This document shows positions 45,021 through 56,530 of a DNA stretch of 64,000 bases, piece by piece. Source of the stretch: Hirudo medicinalis (lineage: Eukaryota > Annelida > Clitellata > Hirudinida > Hirudinidae). The notes below the pieces were generated by a model. It searched no databases and was not told the origin of the DNA. It worked only from the letters and a program-made list of their open reading frames with translations. Location of the stretch: the NCBI GenBank assembly GCA_011800805.1, contig MPNW01000073.1, positions 62,001 to 126,000 of the forward strand, given 5' to 3'. The translations under genes and the position numbers were made by a program. Every line of letters starts with the position of its first letter. Positions within the stretch are counted from its first letter, which is position 1.

Positions 45021-45399
45021 CGAGCAGACGGCGTATCAGGCGCGACTATCGGAACCAGAATTGCCATATACCTTCAGTCAAGTCGCCAGAAGATCCTCGA
45101 GAGGCATATCTAGACTTTGTCCCACCTGACGTCTCCTATCCTAATTTCGATACTAATTTCATTACTCTTAATTCAGTGCATGTTTGGTGCATGTCAACGC
45201 CTGTTCGGCGCAGGTTAGCGCCTGCCTAAGGTAGAATCTGTTGCCGGATTTTCCTGTACATGTTCTAAGTGCCGCAGCGGCTTTTGCTAGTTCTCAAAGA
45301 CGATAGCACGCTGATTTGACTGGCATTCTTAACACCCGTAGGTTAGCCAATGTGTGGTTTATCTAGCGATAACCAACAGGAAGTTCTTAACCTCACTCA

Positions 45400-45830
45400 A
45401 GCGATATGGCTATAATTTCTTATTATCGAAGCTGTCGCGAATTTCCTCGATCGATTCGAAGATCCGGCCGCACCGATGTCTACATATTACGCACCCGACT
45501 TGCGTATGATTTCGGACATCTCGTTAGCGTTTTTTCACCGCGGTCTCGAACAAATGCTTGGCGAAATCGTCCTGCTTGGCTATAAGTTACCGTAGTAGGC
45601 TAGGTACATGAACCAATGGTTAAATCTGTTATCTAGCGTAGGGCGTCCTGCAGCATATCTTGATGTTTTGCCATCAACGAAGATGCACCGGACGCGGTCG
45701 CCTTGACCTACTTCTTCAATGTTTTAAGTTATTGTGATAATGTCTGTTGATCGCGTCGATCATTGACAGCTGGCATCTTTAGACTACAGAATTTCAAAAA
45801 ATATCCATGAAGACTACTAGTTCCGACTTC
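45400..45830 (-). pseudogene. Possible remnant of phasin-family protein
   Basis: Minus-strand pieces read DDFAKHLFETAVK, KNANEMSEIIRKSGA, DIGAAG and RIFESIEEIRDSF, a helical pattern like phasins, which coat polyhydroxyalkanoate granules. Short and low-complexity, so only tentative. Confidence 0.35.
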
Positions 45831-45831
45831 T

Positions 45832-47247
45832 TCACCATGGCTCACTACCGCTTTGCTCCAGGCGTCCGCTGAAGAACGCAAGGCCAAATAAACGAGCAAG
45901 CATCAGATCAATCGTAAGCATGAGTAATTCTACTGAATAGAGCGCAAGACCGACGAGACCGCCGATGAGCATGCCGTTGAAGCGAACGTATGCAGATCGC
46001 GGCCAACATTGATTTCAATGACACAGGTCATCTGGTCGAGATCCCAGCTCTTCACCTGCTCGGTGATGAAACCCGAAACACCGCTCTTCTGGCTCTCTAG
46101 GAAAGAAGAGAGCGCCACAACGAAGCCCTCGTTCATGTCAGAGCGTATCTGCTGATTGTTGTTGATGTTCTGGCCAATCTCGACGAATAATCTGGCGAGA
46201 TACCGACGTGTCATCGACTGGTCAGCTGCGACATCCTGTTCAATGAAAAGGCGCATGCTGGCCCAGACGTGTTGGCAAGCTCTTTAAGCTCGAGTCGAGC
46301 AAAAAAACTACACTTCACCTGTTCAGCGCAGCGGGAATAGTCGGGCGAATGGCGTAACTTGTCGACAAAGCAGTGGATGAAACTATCGAATTCGCCGCGC
46401 AGAGGGTGGTCGTGGTCAGCGCGCACTTCTTCCAGCAACGCAGCAGCCGAGGCGACGATCTGCTTTAGCAGATAGACGTCGACACAGAACAGGTTGAATA
46501 CAGACGGCAGCTCCTCGCGTATCTTTTCGCGCAGCACAGCCAGCGCCTTCTCGTCCTTAAGGAAATTGCCGGTGATCTTGGTGAACTCGTCGAACAGGCG
46601 CTGATGCCGACGATTGTCGGTGAAAGCCGACAGCAGCTCGGCCGCAAGCGACGCGACCTCGACCTTGCTAATCTGGTCCAATATCTGTTTGGTCGCGAAA
46701 TAACGCAGGCCAGTGTCTTCGACTGCCTGCAGTATCTTTGGCACCAGCGCGCGACGAAGCTGGCAAGCGCCTCGGCCTTGAGGCTGTCCGATAACCAGTC
46801 GGCCACAAAAGCTGCAAAATCGACTTCCCTGAGCTTACGGTGCACCGACTCGGGCGTAAGGAAGTTAATCTCAATGAAGCGGCCGAAAGTTTCGGCGATG
46901 CGGTCTTGGTTGGACGGAATGATCGCCGTGTGGGGGATGGGTAGGCCGAGCGGCCGTCTGAACAGTGCGACAACAGCGTACCAATCTGCAAGACCACCTA
47001 TGGTTGCCGCCTCGGCAAAGGCAGTAACGAAACCAAGCCACACCCAGCGTCCCTCCAGCGTCTTAGCCACTGCAAAGACGAGCAAGCAAAGTAACAGTGT
47101 AATAGTCGCTACGAACTTCGTACACCGTAGCGCCGCAAGCCTTGCTATCCTATCCCGGCTGAGTCCGCTAACAGACCATTGCATAGCCGCTTGTTCACTG
47201 GTCGCAGACATGTGCCGTCTGTTCTCCATAACGTCACTCGCATGCAA
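45832..47247 (-). pseudogene. DUF445-family membrane protein with three single-base deletions
   Basis: Three overlapping minus-strand frames together give a near-complete DUF445 protein: 47247-46746 (membrane segments around FVATITLLLCLLVFAVAKTL and the family motif GGLADWYAVVALFRRPLGLP), 46744-46265 and 46256-45990, ending IEINVGRDLHT and, after another shift, IRFNGMLIGGLVGLAL-like sequence. Breaks at ~46747, ~46265 and ~45990 each fit loss of one base. Protein similarity stays high between breaks, so the lesions are recent or are sequence errors. In some bacteria this family is a predicted inner-membrane protein of unknown function. Confidence 0.8.
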
Positions 47248-50200
47248 CGCAAACCATGTAACGAGTCTCGTTCAGAGATTGATATCGCCGACGCCTATTA
47301 CAACCTTTTCGGCATACCCGCTTCCACATCTTTAAATAACCTCCAAATCTTTAATAACTTCCACATCTTGAATAACAAGAGTGCTAGGTTTCTTAATAAG
47401 AAATGCTAACTTCGTCGCCAATCCGATGTCCTATTGTGCTTCATATCAAGACGATATTGGCCGCTTTTGCATATCAGAATCTAAGATTCTACGCATCGCG
47501 ACGTGTACTCTTCGCATCGGTCGAGGTTCTTGCCGGCACCCTGGGCGTCAGCACGATCTGTGTCTTCCTGGTGTCTAATATCAACTGGTCATGAGTCCCA
47601 TGTCGAATATCGCCATAAATTGGCCGATCGATTTGTGGCTAAAATAGCTAGCATTCGGCTAGCCATGGTCAGACTGGTTGTCGTTTGACCTTCCGGAATG
47701 GATTACAGCTGTCCACGCCGCCCTAAAATTGGCCGATTGATCATGATTGCGATCGCTATCAGCTTCGACGAAGTGCAGCGTCGCAAAGTGAATCATCGAA
47801 ACACCTGTAAGCTAGAGACGAATGACATGGCCAAGAATGAAACCTGTGAGCAGGTTAGGTTTGTATGCGTGCAGGCAGGTTAGTTCGCATGCGTACATTC
47901 GCATGCGTACATTTGATCCTCATCAAACACAAGGTCAAGTGCCGGCATACTCTTGAGGCTGTAGTTGATTGTTTCGCGACAAAAGATGGTTCAGTACACG
48001 TGGACGGTAGATATCTACCGTGGCTACAGGCATAAGATCCGACAACCTGCTTCACTACTTTCAGTTCACGCAGGCAATCTTAATGGCGACCTTAGAATAA
48101 AACGGTCGCAACAACGTTAAATGGTTCGCTAGAGCTATCGAGGCTGATGATGCGTTCGTGGCGATGCTTGGATCTGCCAACTTCATGGTGGTGCAAACGG
48201 AATATCTGCATTTAGTTGGACTGATTCTTGAGATTATCGCCAACGCTAGACGAAATCTTGATTTCGCCGCTCTACTCGACCGCAACGACTGTGATAATCG
48301 CAACGATCGTGATAATAGTGACGGCCTAACGCCTTTTCTGAAAAGAGCAGAGGATTCCAGTCATATCAAATCGGCGCTAGATCTAGTTTCGGCGAAACAT
48401 TAGATCATGCTGCTGATCGAAGGTATTTTCTTTCCGTGCTTCTGCGGGGTCAGACCTTCACCACCCTCCCCTCATCATGAAGAAAAGACCATGCTACGTC
48501 GCATAATCACGCGCTTCCTAGCATCGGGAGTCGGCACTATCAGCTGAAAGAAGGTTGATCTCAAGATCGGCGATATGAACTAAACGGCAACGGCAATGAA
48601 AACGGAGATGAAATAATGAACGAACCAGTTCCAGTCGGTCGAACAATGGTGCCTACTCGCTACCTGATCATTGGAGCGAGCGCTGAAGCTGCAGCCGATC
48701 TTGTCCTCTCGGCATTGGGCGTCGATCGCGTTCAGGCCTAGACCAACAGGTCGAGCGACCCAGAAAGCACTCAAACTGCTTGCCCTGTGCTGGGTGTATT
48801 ACGGTACAGCACGGCTTACACACCCGGCCAACTGTCGCGACAAATTTGGCACCCTGTCAAATTTGTCGCCCTGTCGTGATAAATCAAAGAACTGTAGACG
48901 ATCAGACAAAAAAATTAAACTGTAACGCCATCACCATTGTGCGGATACCAAACTTCCAGTACCTCGTTAAAAGTGTGATTGCCGTGTCAAATACGGATTT
49001 AATGTGTGGCTGTAGACTAACCTACGCGAGGAAGCGCATCAGGAAAAGCTTGACTATCTCGCTCGATTAGGTCGATGCGGCCGGCAGGAATTTGCGCCCA
49101 GCAACATGATGAACTGATGTTCAATGTTGACTGCTATCTGTCTATGTTTACCAATGACTTTGTCGCCGGCGACGACTTCCACGAAAGATAGGCCACGCTC
49201 GCTGCTTCGACTGTCGCGCCTCCCCCTCTCTCTCGGCGAGAGACTACGCCTTGATCGAAAACCTCAAACGAGCATTTAATGTCGCCATATCGCACTTCCA
49301 CGACAGGATAACCTACAGTCCTATTCCGTGAGAAGACTTCAACTGGCTACTCTTCGTCATCGTCTTGACCAACCACTATCGTAACGACAGCAATCGCAGC
49401 AGCTGTGTTGAGCAGCTGCACCAACTTAAGCGGCTAGTAAGCCTGTCGTCGTGACAGAGTTCGACTGCATCACCTTCGAAGGTACCGAAAAGATGGGGCG
49501 CGATGGTCTTCGGCATTATCGAAATCAGCCAGGATCAGTCGCACATAAAGGATGTTTTCGTCAGGAACGAAAAAGTACAAATCTACGAGACTACCAGCTT
49601 GTTGCGTCTCTATGAGGAAGAGGCTATCGATAGTATTTTTCGTTTATCAGTCTCTCTCGTAAGGTAAAATGCACTCTGCTGACCAGTACTACGACCTCGA
49701 CATGTCCAGCTATGTCATCGTCAAATGCCTCGGCATATACATGGCCAGAGACAAGACCAGCTTGGCACCGAAACTGGTGCCTTCCACGAGGTGGTGTAAT
49801 TCTGCTCGCTCATGAGCATGGTTGGTGCATATCTGTCGGCAAGGTACTTAAGAATACTATAACCTTGCCGGTATTTATGCCGAGATCAGTAGAAACCTGT
49901 TAGTGAGAATATATGCTCCTTTAGGCATCCAGTTCGATGATGCCATTTTGTCACGTCGTAAGCTAAGCTGAGCTTTGCGTTGAAGCGACTGACGTACCTT
50001 GTGGCTGGCACGCCTTACGGTACGGATGTTGGTGTTGGTATCGGTGATGAATGTAACCTACATGCGGCTGTAAGTAGGGCCTATTGCCTGCACGATGACG
50101 CGCCGGAATAGACGTCCGCCGATGCTACTATGCCTCGTGGAGTTCATGCAACTCGATAGCGCCGAGTGTCTTGTCACCATCGACACAGCTGATTCAGACG

Positions 50201-50760
50201 ATCTTCACTGACAGATCTTGCCGACTATCTAGCGTTGAGCAAGTTTATTTGTTCCACGTCGTAAGACTCCTCATGGGTTTCTCGCCAGAGTCTTCGACTT
50301 CACCATACGTCGGTTATATTGTGCACCGCAGCAAAAAACTTCAACCCGTCAGCCCAGCTATGATTGCAAGACTGACTTGCGTCAGGCATGCTGGAGTGAC
50401 ACAAAAGTCAGCTTTGATGGCAGATTAACGTGCATGGCTTGTCTAGAATTGTTCTAGGTGTAGATTGACGTAGGATTATGTACGCTAACACTTAGAAACA
50501 TGGAATGCACCTTTTCCGTAGGATCGACTATGCAATACGCATTCTAATGTATTGCGCAGCCAAAGATGATTAGTTGGAGTCGTACTCTCGAAAGCGCGGC
50601 GCCTACGCGGTATCCAAGCCGTTTCTGTTCAAAATACTGCAGCCGCTGGTAGTGGACAGCTTGATTAAGATCGCAACGGTGGCGTGTGACTCGATAAGCT
50701 TGTCGACAAGATCACGCCTTTTGATGTAGCGCGCGATCGAGGAGAATTTTGCTATAGCTA
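47248..50760. other. Long decayed region
   Basis: No intact gene in 3.5 kb. Plus-strand fragments at 48158-48400 (VAMLGSANFMVVQTEYLHLV) and 49240-49680 (RDYALIENLKRAFNVAISHF; EISQDQSHIKDVFVRNEKVQ) were probably coding but I could not name them. A 14-bp tandem duplication lies at 47884-47911. Confidence 0.5.
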
Positions 50761-50764
50761 TACT

Positions 50765-51456
50765 AGAGATGGACGCTGATTGCCTGCTGATGGACGGCTG
50801 CAGCTTGCACTTGGCGTTGCACGAAGCGCTGAACGCCTTCCTCGAGGTTCTAGGTCGTTAGACACCATCGCTGGTCTGGTTGCCGCAAGCCATAAGCTGC
50901 ACGCCATAATATGCGAGACTTTCTCAATATCAACTTTCCTGAGCTCTTTATCTCTCGCAAGCTGATCACATCGGTCTAGGTAGTCAGTTCTTAGCAAGCG
51001 TGCATCTGATAGGATGTGAGTTGCTTCAGCTAACAGCCGATTGTGGCAACACGAATGGCACGTTAATGACCAGCAAAGCCTTCGAGATCGACGCTCGCCA
51101 AGATTCACTCTAGTAGCTTATCGTTTTCGCTGGCTAGGGCGTTCGAACGATTGTCGGTAATACCGAGCCTGACGATCTCGTGCACGGTAAAAGGGAACGA
51201 CAGCGCTATCAACTACGGCAGCATCGCACGGACCGAAGTCGCCTTCCGCGGCTTTAGCACGGCAATGTCCTTGCCGTTGAGTGAGACTGTGCCTGTATAG
51301 GCAGGCACCGTCAGCAATTTCAGAAGATAGTCTTACTTGAACCGCTGGGACCAGCGGCTGTAGCCAGTTCGCTGTGGCGTACGATGCCATCGATATAATC
51401 GATGATTCGCTAGAGACAATCGACACGGAAACCTCGCGGACTTCAAGCATGGTCAT
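50765..51456 (-). pseudogene. hmuV: Remnant of heme ABC transporter ATPase (HmuV-like)
   Basis: Begins MLEVREVSVSI; later frames give VGPSGSSKT-like P-loop coding, YTGTVSLNGKDIAVLKP, RAMLPQL, LSFPFTVHEIVRLG and ARVNLEGFAGH. These match the HmuV/hemin ABC ATPase start, P-loop region and post-P-loop segments in order. The signature and Walker B parts further left are too eroded to read. It follows hmuU directly, the normal hmuUV order. Confidence 0.6.
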
Positions 51457-51466
51457 CTTCTCTACG

Positions 51467-52600
51467 ATCAGAGATCGATCATGCTGTGGTTGCGCAACAG
51501 GATCAACCGGAAGAACGGTCATCCGACGACAGCCGTGATAGTGTCAATCTGCATCTCCTCTGGCACGACGATAATTCTGCTGAAAGCATCGACTAGAAAC
51601 AGAACGCAGGAGCGGGCAGCACGCATAGAGAACAACAGTAGCGATTGTCATGGCCGATGGCCAACCGCAGCAGGTGCAGCACAACGATTCCGACGAAGCT
51701 AATACCGCCGCTAACCGCGACCGAAACGCTTATGGCCGCCTACACAAGAGACGATGACGAATGTACTTAAGTAGCTGCGCGAGCATGCCTAGATGGGTGG
51801 CTGTCGCCTTGCCTATCGAAAGTGCATGTAGCTCCTAGGCGGGAACGGCGTTGTCGCCAACGTTAGGACGATGATTGGGCCGATGGTGGCGATCTTCATC
51901 CAGGTCGCACTTAGAGCGAGCTAAGCTGACATAGAGTCAGATTAAGCAACTAGTGGTCGCTGATCGTGTAGACAAGAACACTGGCCATCAGCCCCCCCCA
52001 GCGTGATGCCGGCAAGTAACATGTTAGCAATCGAAGTACAGCCCACCCTGACGCATCGAGACATTGTAGGTGGTGACGATGGTGAGCGGTCACTATTGAA
52101 CGTCGCGAACGGCAAAGCATAGCTACCGAGGATCGCGGTGAACAGCACAAACACAGTTGCTTCCAGAACAATCACCAAACATAGCGCCAAAGCTCGCTCT
52201 AGTCGAAACACCGATAAGACTGAGATCGGTCAGCGGATTGCGGAATAGGCTATGTATGACCGCGCCAGAGACGACTTGTGCTGCTCCTACCAGGGATGCC
52301 AATGATCACGAGCGGCAGGCGAATGTCGTAGACGAGAAAGGCATCGCACGCTGACGGCGTCTCATTACAGACTTCGAGCCTAACAGGCAGTCACGGACAA
52401 AGACCAAGAGCGACAACATAGGAAGCGCCACAGGTCCTTCTGATCAGCGCGGCGAATGCCAGCACCACTAAGAGAATGTCAATTACCAGAAATGCAAGTA
52501 CTGACCAGTTGCCATTAGCGTAGCGACCAGCCGCTGCGTCGCCGGCATGGCCGGCGATCGTTTCATCAGTTACATCGTCAGTTCTATTTCTTGACGACCT
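51467..52600 (-). pseudogene. hmuU: Remnant of FecCD-type heme ABC permease (HmuU-like)
   Basis: Minus-strand pieces in order: VYDIRLPLVIIGI, LIGVSTRASFGAMF, ILGSYALPFATFNSD, TSIANMLLAGITL, ATWMKIATIGPIIVLTLA, GISFVGIVVLHLLRLAIGHD, NRYCCSL and LLRNHSMIDL. This is the FecCD permease layout, close to HmuU ([27 protein letters not shown]). A C8 run (51992-51999) lies at the LLAGIxL frame break. The ancestor imported hemin. Confidence 0.75.
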
Positions 52601-52689
52601 CTTTATAAAATACCGTAGCAAGATCCTTGACGGCGACGGCCGTGCACAGACCGAAGCCAAGCATGTAAACATGTACATACGGATCATCC

Positions 52690-53184
52690 TCTCGGTCTAG
52701 CCGGCTAACGGCAAGGCAATGCTCGATGATGAACAAGTTCGTAGCCTGCCTGGTTGTCTATGATCGCGCGTACAGCTTGCGTAGCAGCTTCTAACGCTCA
52801 AGCGCGGAGGTCTTGCGTAAGGCTTTGAAGACTTGTTGGCAGCTTCTATGGCGTGGCTAATCTCAGCGTTACCACACAACGGCACGGTGTCGACCTTCAG
52901 GCTGTTAGCAGAATTGGTGATGTAAATGGTCGTGCAGTAATCAGCTGGCATCTACTCGTTGTTGATGAAGTTAGCCTTCCGCATTAACTAACTAGCTTTC
53001 TGGAGAATGGATGAGCCTTCTTCTGTAGCGTCTCAAGACGCGTTCTGCTATGAGCAATCGAACGGCGCTGCGCGGTGTGTCAAAAAACAGCCGTGCCTTG
53101 CTCATTAATTAGTTGTGTACAGCCAAACTGAGGATTAATAGGGATTATGGCGTAGATGCATTGTTCAATGCTGCAATCAATATC
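52690..53184. other. Decayed DNA
   Basis: A minus-strand frame at 52951-52697 (YCTTIYITNSANSLKVDTVP) remains unassigned. A periplasmic heme-binding gene (hmuT) might be expected near hmuU, but I see no clear match. Confidence 0.4.
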
Positions 53185-54140
53185 TTCAACCGAAGACCAT
53201 GGTAGTGACAGTGTACAAAGCCGTGGTCACCATTGCACAGGCAGTGGCAATCGTCATCTGGTTGGAGACTAGCGCCTGACCAGTATCAAAAAGTGTGGCA
53301 ATTGAGTATGATTGACACCCGACGTAAGCTGGCCGTGGCAAGTGTTGTCTTTGCCAGCAAGAGTTGAAGTTCAAACATACAGGTGAAACCTGGCGTCACC
53401 GCTGGCATGAATATCAGCTTCAGTACAGACAACGCTAAAGTACATTTGGTGTTACCGAAAATGCTTATTTTGTGCAGCCCACAGACCCATTGCAAACAAC
53501 GCCAGCAGACTGGTGCTGTTGGTCAGCGCGTCGACGCAACAAGCTCGCGAGCCCTAGCAACGTAATGCCCGTCGAGTGCCATGGTAAGGTCGACTAGGAT
53601 ATCTAGGTTCAGCATATTGAAGCCAGTTTGCACAGGAAATATCTAATTATTTCAAGCGGATGTAAAGGCTAATCGCGGCGCGGCTAGAATAGCTTGAACA
53701 GGATGATCGACGACTCATCATCGTCGACAGATGTGCAGACACAATCAGCGACAGGACTTCGAAATCCTGATGAACAAAGACGCCGAACATGAATAGAATG
53801 CAGCGTAGGACGAGATTGGAAAAGGCTGATGACACGCCGCCCACTACGTTCGTCCACTTGTCGTAACCAAACATACAGATCTCTTGTCTTCCATGTGACA
53901 ATCACGGCGGCGAAGTAGGTTGCCTACAGTACCCACGGTATCAAGTCATGGATTGGTACCGATCATGGTACGGAACAGAAGCAGGGACAACGCTACCTTA
54001 ATATCGAATTCCGACAGCGCTCACCCATCTCGACATTGAGATAACCTGTTACGCCAGCGAGATACGCCACTACCACATCTCGAAGAGAAATAGCACGGCT
54101 TCGACGAAGTAGGAACATCCCTGCTATTCCATGGAAATCG
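53185..54140 (-). pseudogene. Remnant of AEC-family transporter
   Basis: The C-terminal part is clear: ALSVLKLIFMPAVTPGFTCM, FELQLLLAKTTLATASL, YSIATLFDTGQALVSNQMTI and ATACAMVTTALYTVTTMVFG, matching auxin-efflux-carrier-family permeases. N-terminal pieces (VAYLAGVTGYLNVEMGE) are weaker. Several frameshifts. Confidence 0.7.
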
Positions 54141-54278
54141 TTTTGGTCATAATCGCTGCCTACCGTAACACAACTAAGTTGCAGTTGTTAACCTAGTATA
54201 GAGAAAGCATTTTCTGCTGTCTTGTCTTTCAATCAGCTTTGACCTTCCTAATATCGGTAACGCTAGCTAGGATGTTTT

Positions 54279-54824
54279 ATGCTCAGAATTGCCGTTGCGA
54301 TGTTGCTGATTTCTGTTGCTGTGCCCGCTCAAGCTACCGAAGCCGGATGGGCTCTGCTGCGCAATGGTGGGCACGTCGTGCTCCTACGCAATGCCATGAC
54401 TACAGGCACCGTCGAACCACAGAATTTCGATATCGAGAAGTGTTCGACTCAGCTCAGTCTTTCCGAACGCGGACGTCAGCAGGCACGTAAGATCGGCGCG
54501 CTGTTCGCTGCCCGCGCCGCACCAGTGAAAAAGGTTCTGGCTAGCCGCTATTGCCGGACGCTTGAGACCGCCCGCCTCGCTTTTGATGACCAGTCGGTTG
54601 AGCCGATGGCTGCACTCGACAAGCCGACAGATGCGCCGAAGGAAGCCGATGTAGCAGCCGTCATAGACATAATCAGTAACTTCTCGGGCTCTGACAACAT
54701 AGTTCTAGTAACCCATTTCGAAAACATTAAGGTACTTACTGGAGCAGCCTCACGCGATGGTGAAGCTCTTATTGTCGGCCTTCAGGGAGATAAACTGCAT
54801 GTGTTTGGCCGCATCGTCTTCTGA
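54279..54824 (+). CDS. Exported histidine-phosphatase-fold protein with altered catalytic His
   Basis: The 181-residue frame is open end to end. Residues 1-20 are a signal peptide ending AQA. The histidine phosphatase fold follows: the usual N-terminal catalytic RHA reads RNA (R37-N38-A39 in VVLLRNAMTTG), while SRYCRTLETARLAF and the second His (H146 in VLVTHFENI) are kept. The phosphate-accepting His is essential in this superfamily, so catalysis is probably lost although the fold looks intact. CAT/CAC to AAT needs one or two base changes. Either a very young pseudogene or a protein kept for a non-catalytic role. Confidence 0.85.
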   Translation: MLRIAVAMLLISVAVPAQATEAGWALLRNGGHVVLLRNAMTTGTVEPQNFDIEKCSTQLSLSERGRQQARKIGALFAARAAPVKKVLASRYCRTLETARLAFDDQSVEPMAALDKPTDAPKEADVAAVIDIISNFSGSDNIVLVTHFENIKVLTGAASRDGEALIVGLQGDKLHVFGRIVF

Positions 54825-54984
54825 TGTTTCAAAACCCTCACCCCCTCCCAAGATACGGGCTAGTATGCGTTAATCAAGCCACAGTGTTGGTTTTTTCCTG
54901 TCCGTAAAACAGACTAGATAGCCCTCAACATTATGCGTGCTGAATCTGTTCAGATTCATGATCGCACTTATCAAAGGGAAAGCC

Positions 54985-55280
54985 GTGTCCACGATCTTCG
55001 AGAAAGTTACTAAGATCATTGTCGAAACGAGTGAGATAGATATCGACACTATCACACCAGAGAGCCATACCATCGATGACCTGAGTATAGACAATCTCGA
55101 CTTCCTTGGTATCGATCTTTGCGATCTACAAGGAATTCGGCATCAGGTACCGCTTGACAAGTGAACGCAGGAAGTCAATGAAGGTAAGGCTTCGGTCGAC
55201 GTGTACTTTGTCATGCAGAACCTCTGCGCCAAGATCGACGCGCCAAGATCGACGCGCTCGTTGTTGCTAATAACGCCTGA
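54985..55280 (+). pseudogene. acpXL: AcpXL, specialised acyl carrier protein, inactivated
   Basis: AcpXL carries the very-long-chain hydroxy fatty acid (27-OH-C28 type) put on lipid A. Starting at GTG 54985, [18 protein letters not shown] and [20 protein letters not shown] match the family, but the phosphopantetheine Ser (DSL) is Asn (DNL). A compensated frameshift scrambles ~12 residues after this, TGA replaces Trp at 55162-55164 (PLDK(stop)[10 protein letters not shown]), and a 14-bp tandem duplication (55226-55253) shifts frame before the natural end ANNA. Several independent lesions show the carrier is dead. Confidence 0.9.
55226..55253. repeat. 14-bp tandem duplication at the end of acpXL
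   Basis: GCGCCAAGATCGAC occurs at 55226-55239 and 55240-55253. Removing one copy restores the family ending [13 protein letters not shown]. Confidence 0.95.
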
Positions 55281-55296
55281 GAGTACTGAAGTCGTC

Positions 55297-56530
55297 CATA
55301 GCCAATCGGCGACGTCGTCATAACAGGCATCGGCCTCATCTCATCGCTCGGCGATGGCGGCGCTACTCATTAGCAGAAGCTGAGCATGGCGAGTGCCGAG
55401 TCCGTCATCGACGTAGAGCGTCTTGCACCATATTCGATCTACCTTCTCCCGGAGGGAGATTGATTAGGACAAACAGATTTCCAAGCGCGGTGATCAGCAA
55501 CAGATGGAGATCTAGCAGCGACTGGGCACCTATGCTACCGGCATGACGTTCGACGACGCAGGCGTTAATGACAATGACGACTTCCGCACGACTATGGACA
55601 TGGTTGTGGCGACTGGTGATGGTGAACGCGATGAAGCGGTGGACGCAGGTGTGCTAGCTGCATCCGAAACGCGCGATGACCGCGATGTGCTGCTGAACGA
55701 GAAGCTGACCACTGAACTGCGTCCGACTCTATTCCTGGCCCAGCTTTTCAACCTGCTCGTCGGCAATATTTTGATTGTACACAAGATTACCGGCTCCTCG
55801 CGTACCTTTATGGGTGAGGAAAGCGCGAACATCTCGGCCGTAGAGACTGAGGCCGCGTGCATCCGTTATGGCCAGTCAACCCATGTGTTGATCGGCGGCG
55901 CCTTCCAGACCGAATATTTATACATACTACTCGGCTACGAGCTTGCTGCTACCTGCATCGTGGCCTGTGGAAGCCGGCCTGGCAACGCCAGGGCGCCGAA
56001 GGTGGTGGCGTGGTTTCCGGCCCTGGTGGTGCGTTCCTAGTGCTTGAATCACACGAGCATGCCGAAGCCTGCGGTCAGAAAGCCTATGCCCAGCTCGGAT
56101 CGATAGTTTCCGGTCGTGCCAGGTGCTGCCAGAAAGGTAGCCTTGAAGCAAGCCTCGCAAACTGCTGGCAAAGATTCAACTCCCTGATGGCGAGCTTCTT
56201 GCGATTTCGGGCGCTTCTGGCGCTCATGCCGCAACCGCGACTGAAAAGACCCTACTGGTAGTCAATTCGGCAATCGCTGCACGCGCTCTCTCGTCACTCA
56301 CCGGTCACATGAAGGAAGCGCAGTTCCCGTTTGCCGTAGCGCTCGCAGCACTAGCAATCTACCGTGGCGCCGGCTATTCGGCATTTGAGGCAGGCGAAAA
56401 GGAGTTTACCGGTCAGCCGCGCAATGTTCTTATCACTGCCGTCGGATATCATCAATTGCCGTCGGATATCATCAATTCGAAGGCGTGGCGCTCATCTCCA
56501 CGCCACACTGCAGGTGTCAGCACTGCACAT
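55297..56530 (+). pseudogene. First ketoacyl-ACP synthase of the XL lipid A cluster, broken
   Basis: Pieces in order: [127 protein letters not shown] and VGYHQ. This matches the first FabF-like protein of the cluster. Lesions include TAG for Trp (~55367), a frame change near 55945, and a 20-bp tandem duplication (56437-56476) that breaks VGYHQFEGVALIS. The start, expected as ATG, reads ATA. The spacer from acpXL is only 17 bp, so the fabZ-like gene usually between them is missing. Confidence 0.85.
56437..56476. repeat. 20-bp tandem duplication in the first ketoacyl synthase
   Basis: TGCCGTCGGATATCATCAAT occurs at 56437-56456 and 56457-56476. One copy removed restores the frame TAVGYHQFEGVALIS. 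Confidence 0.95.
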
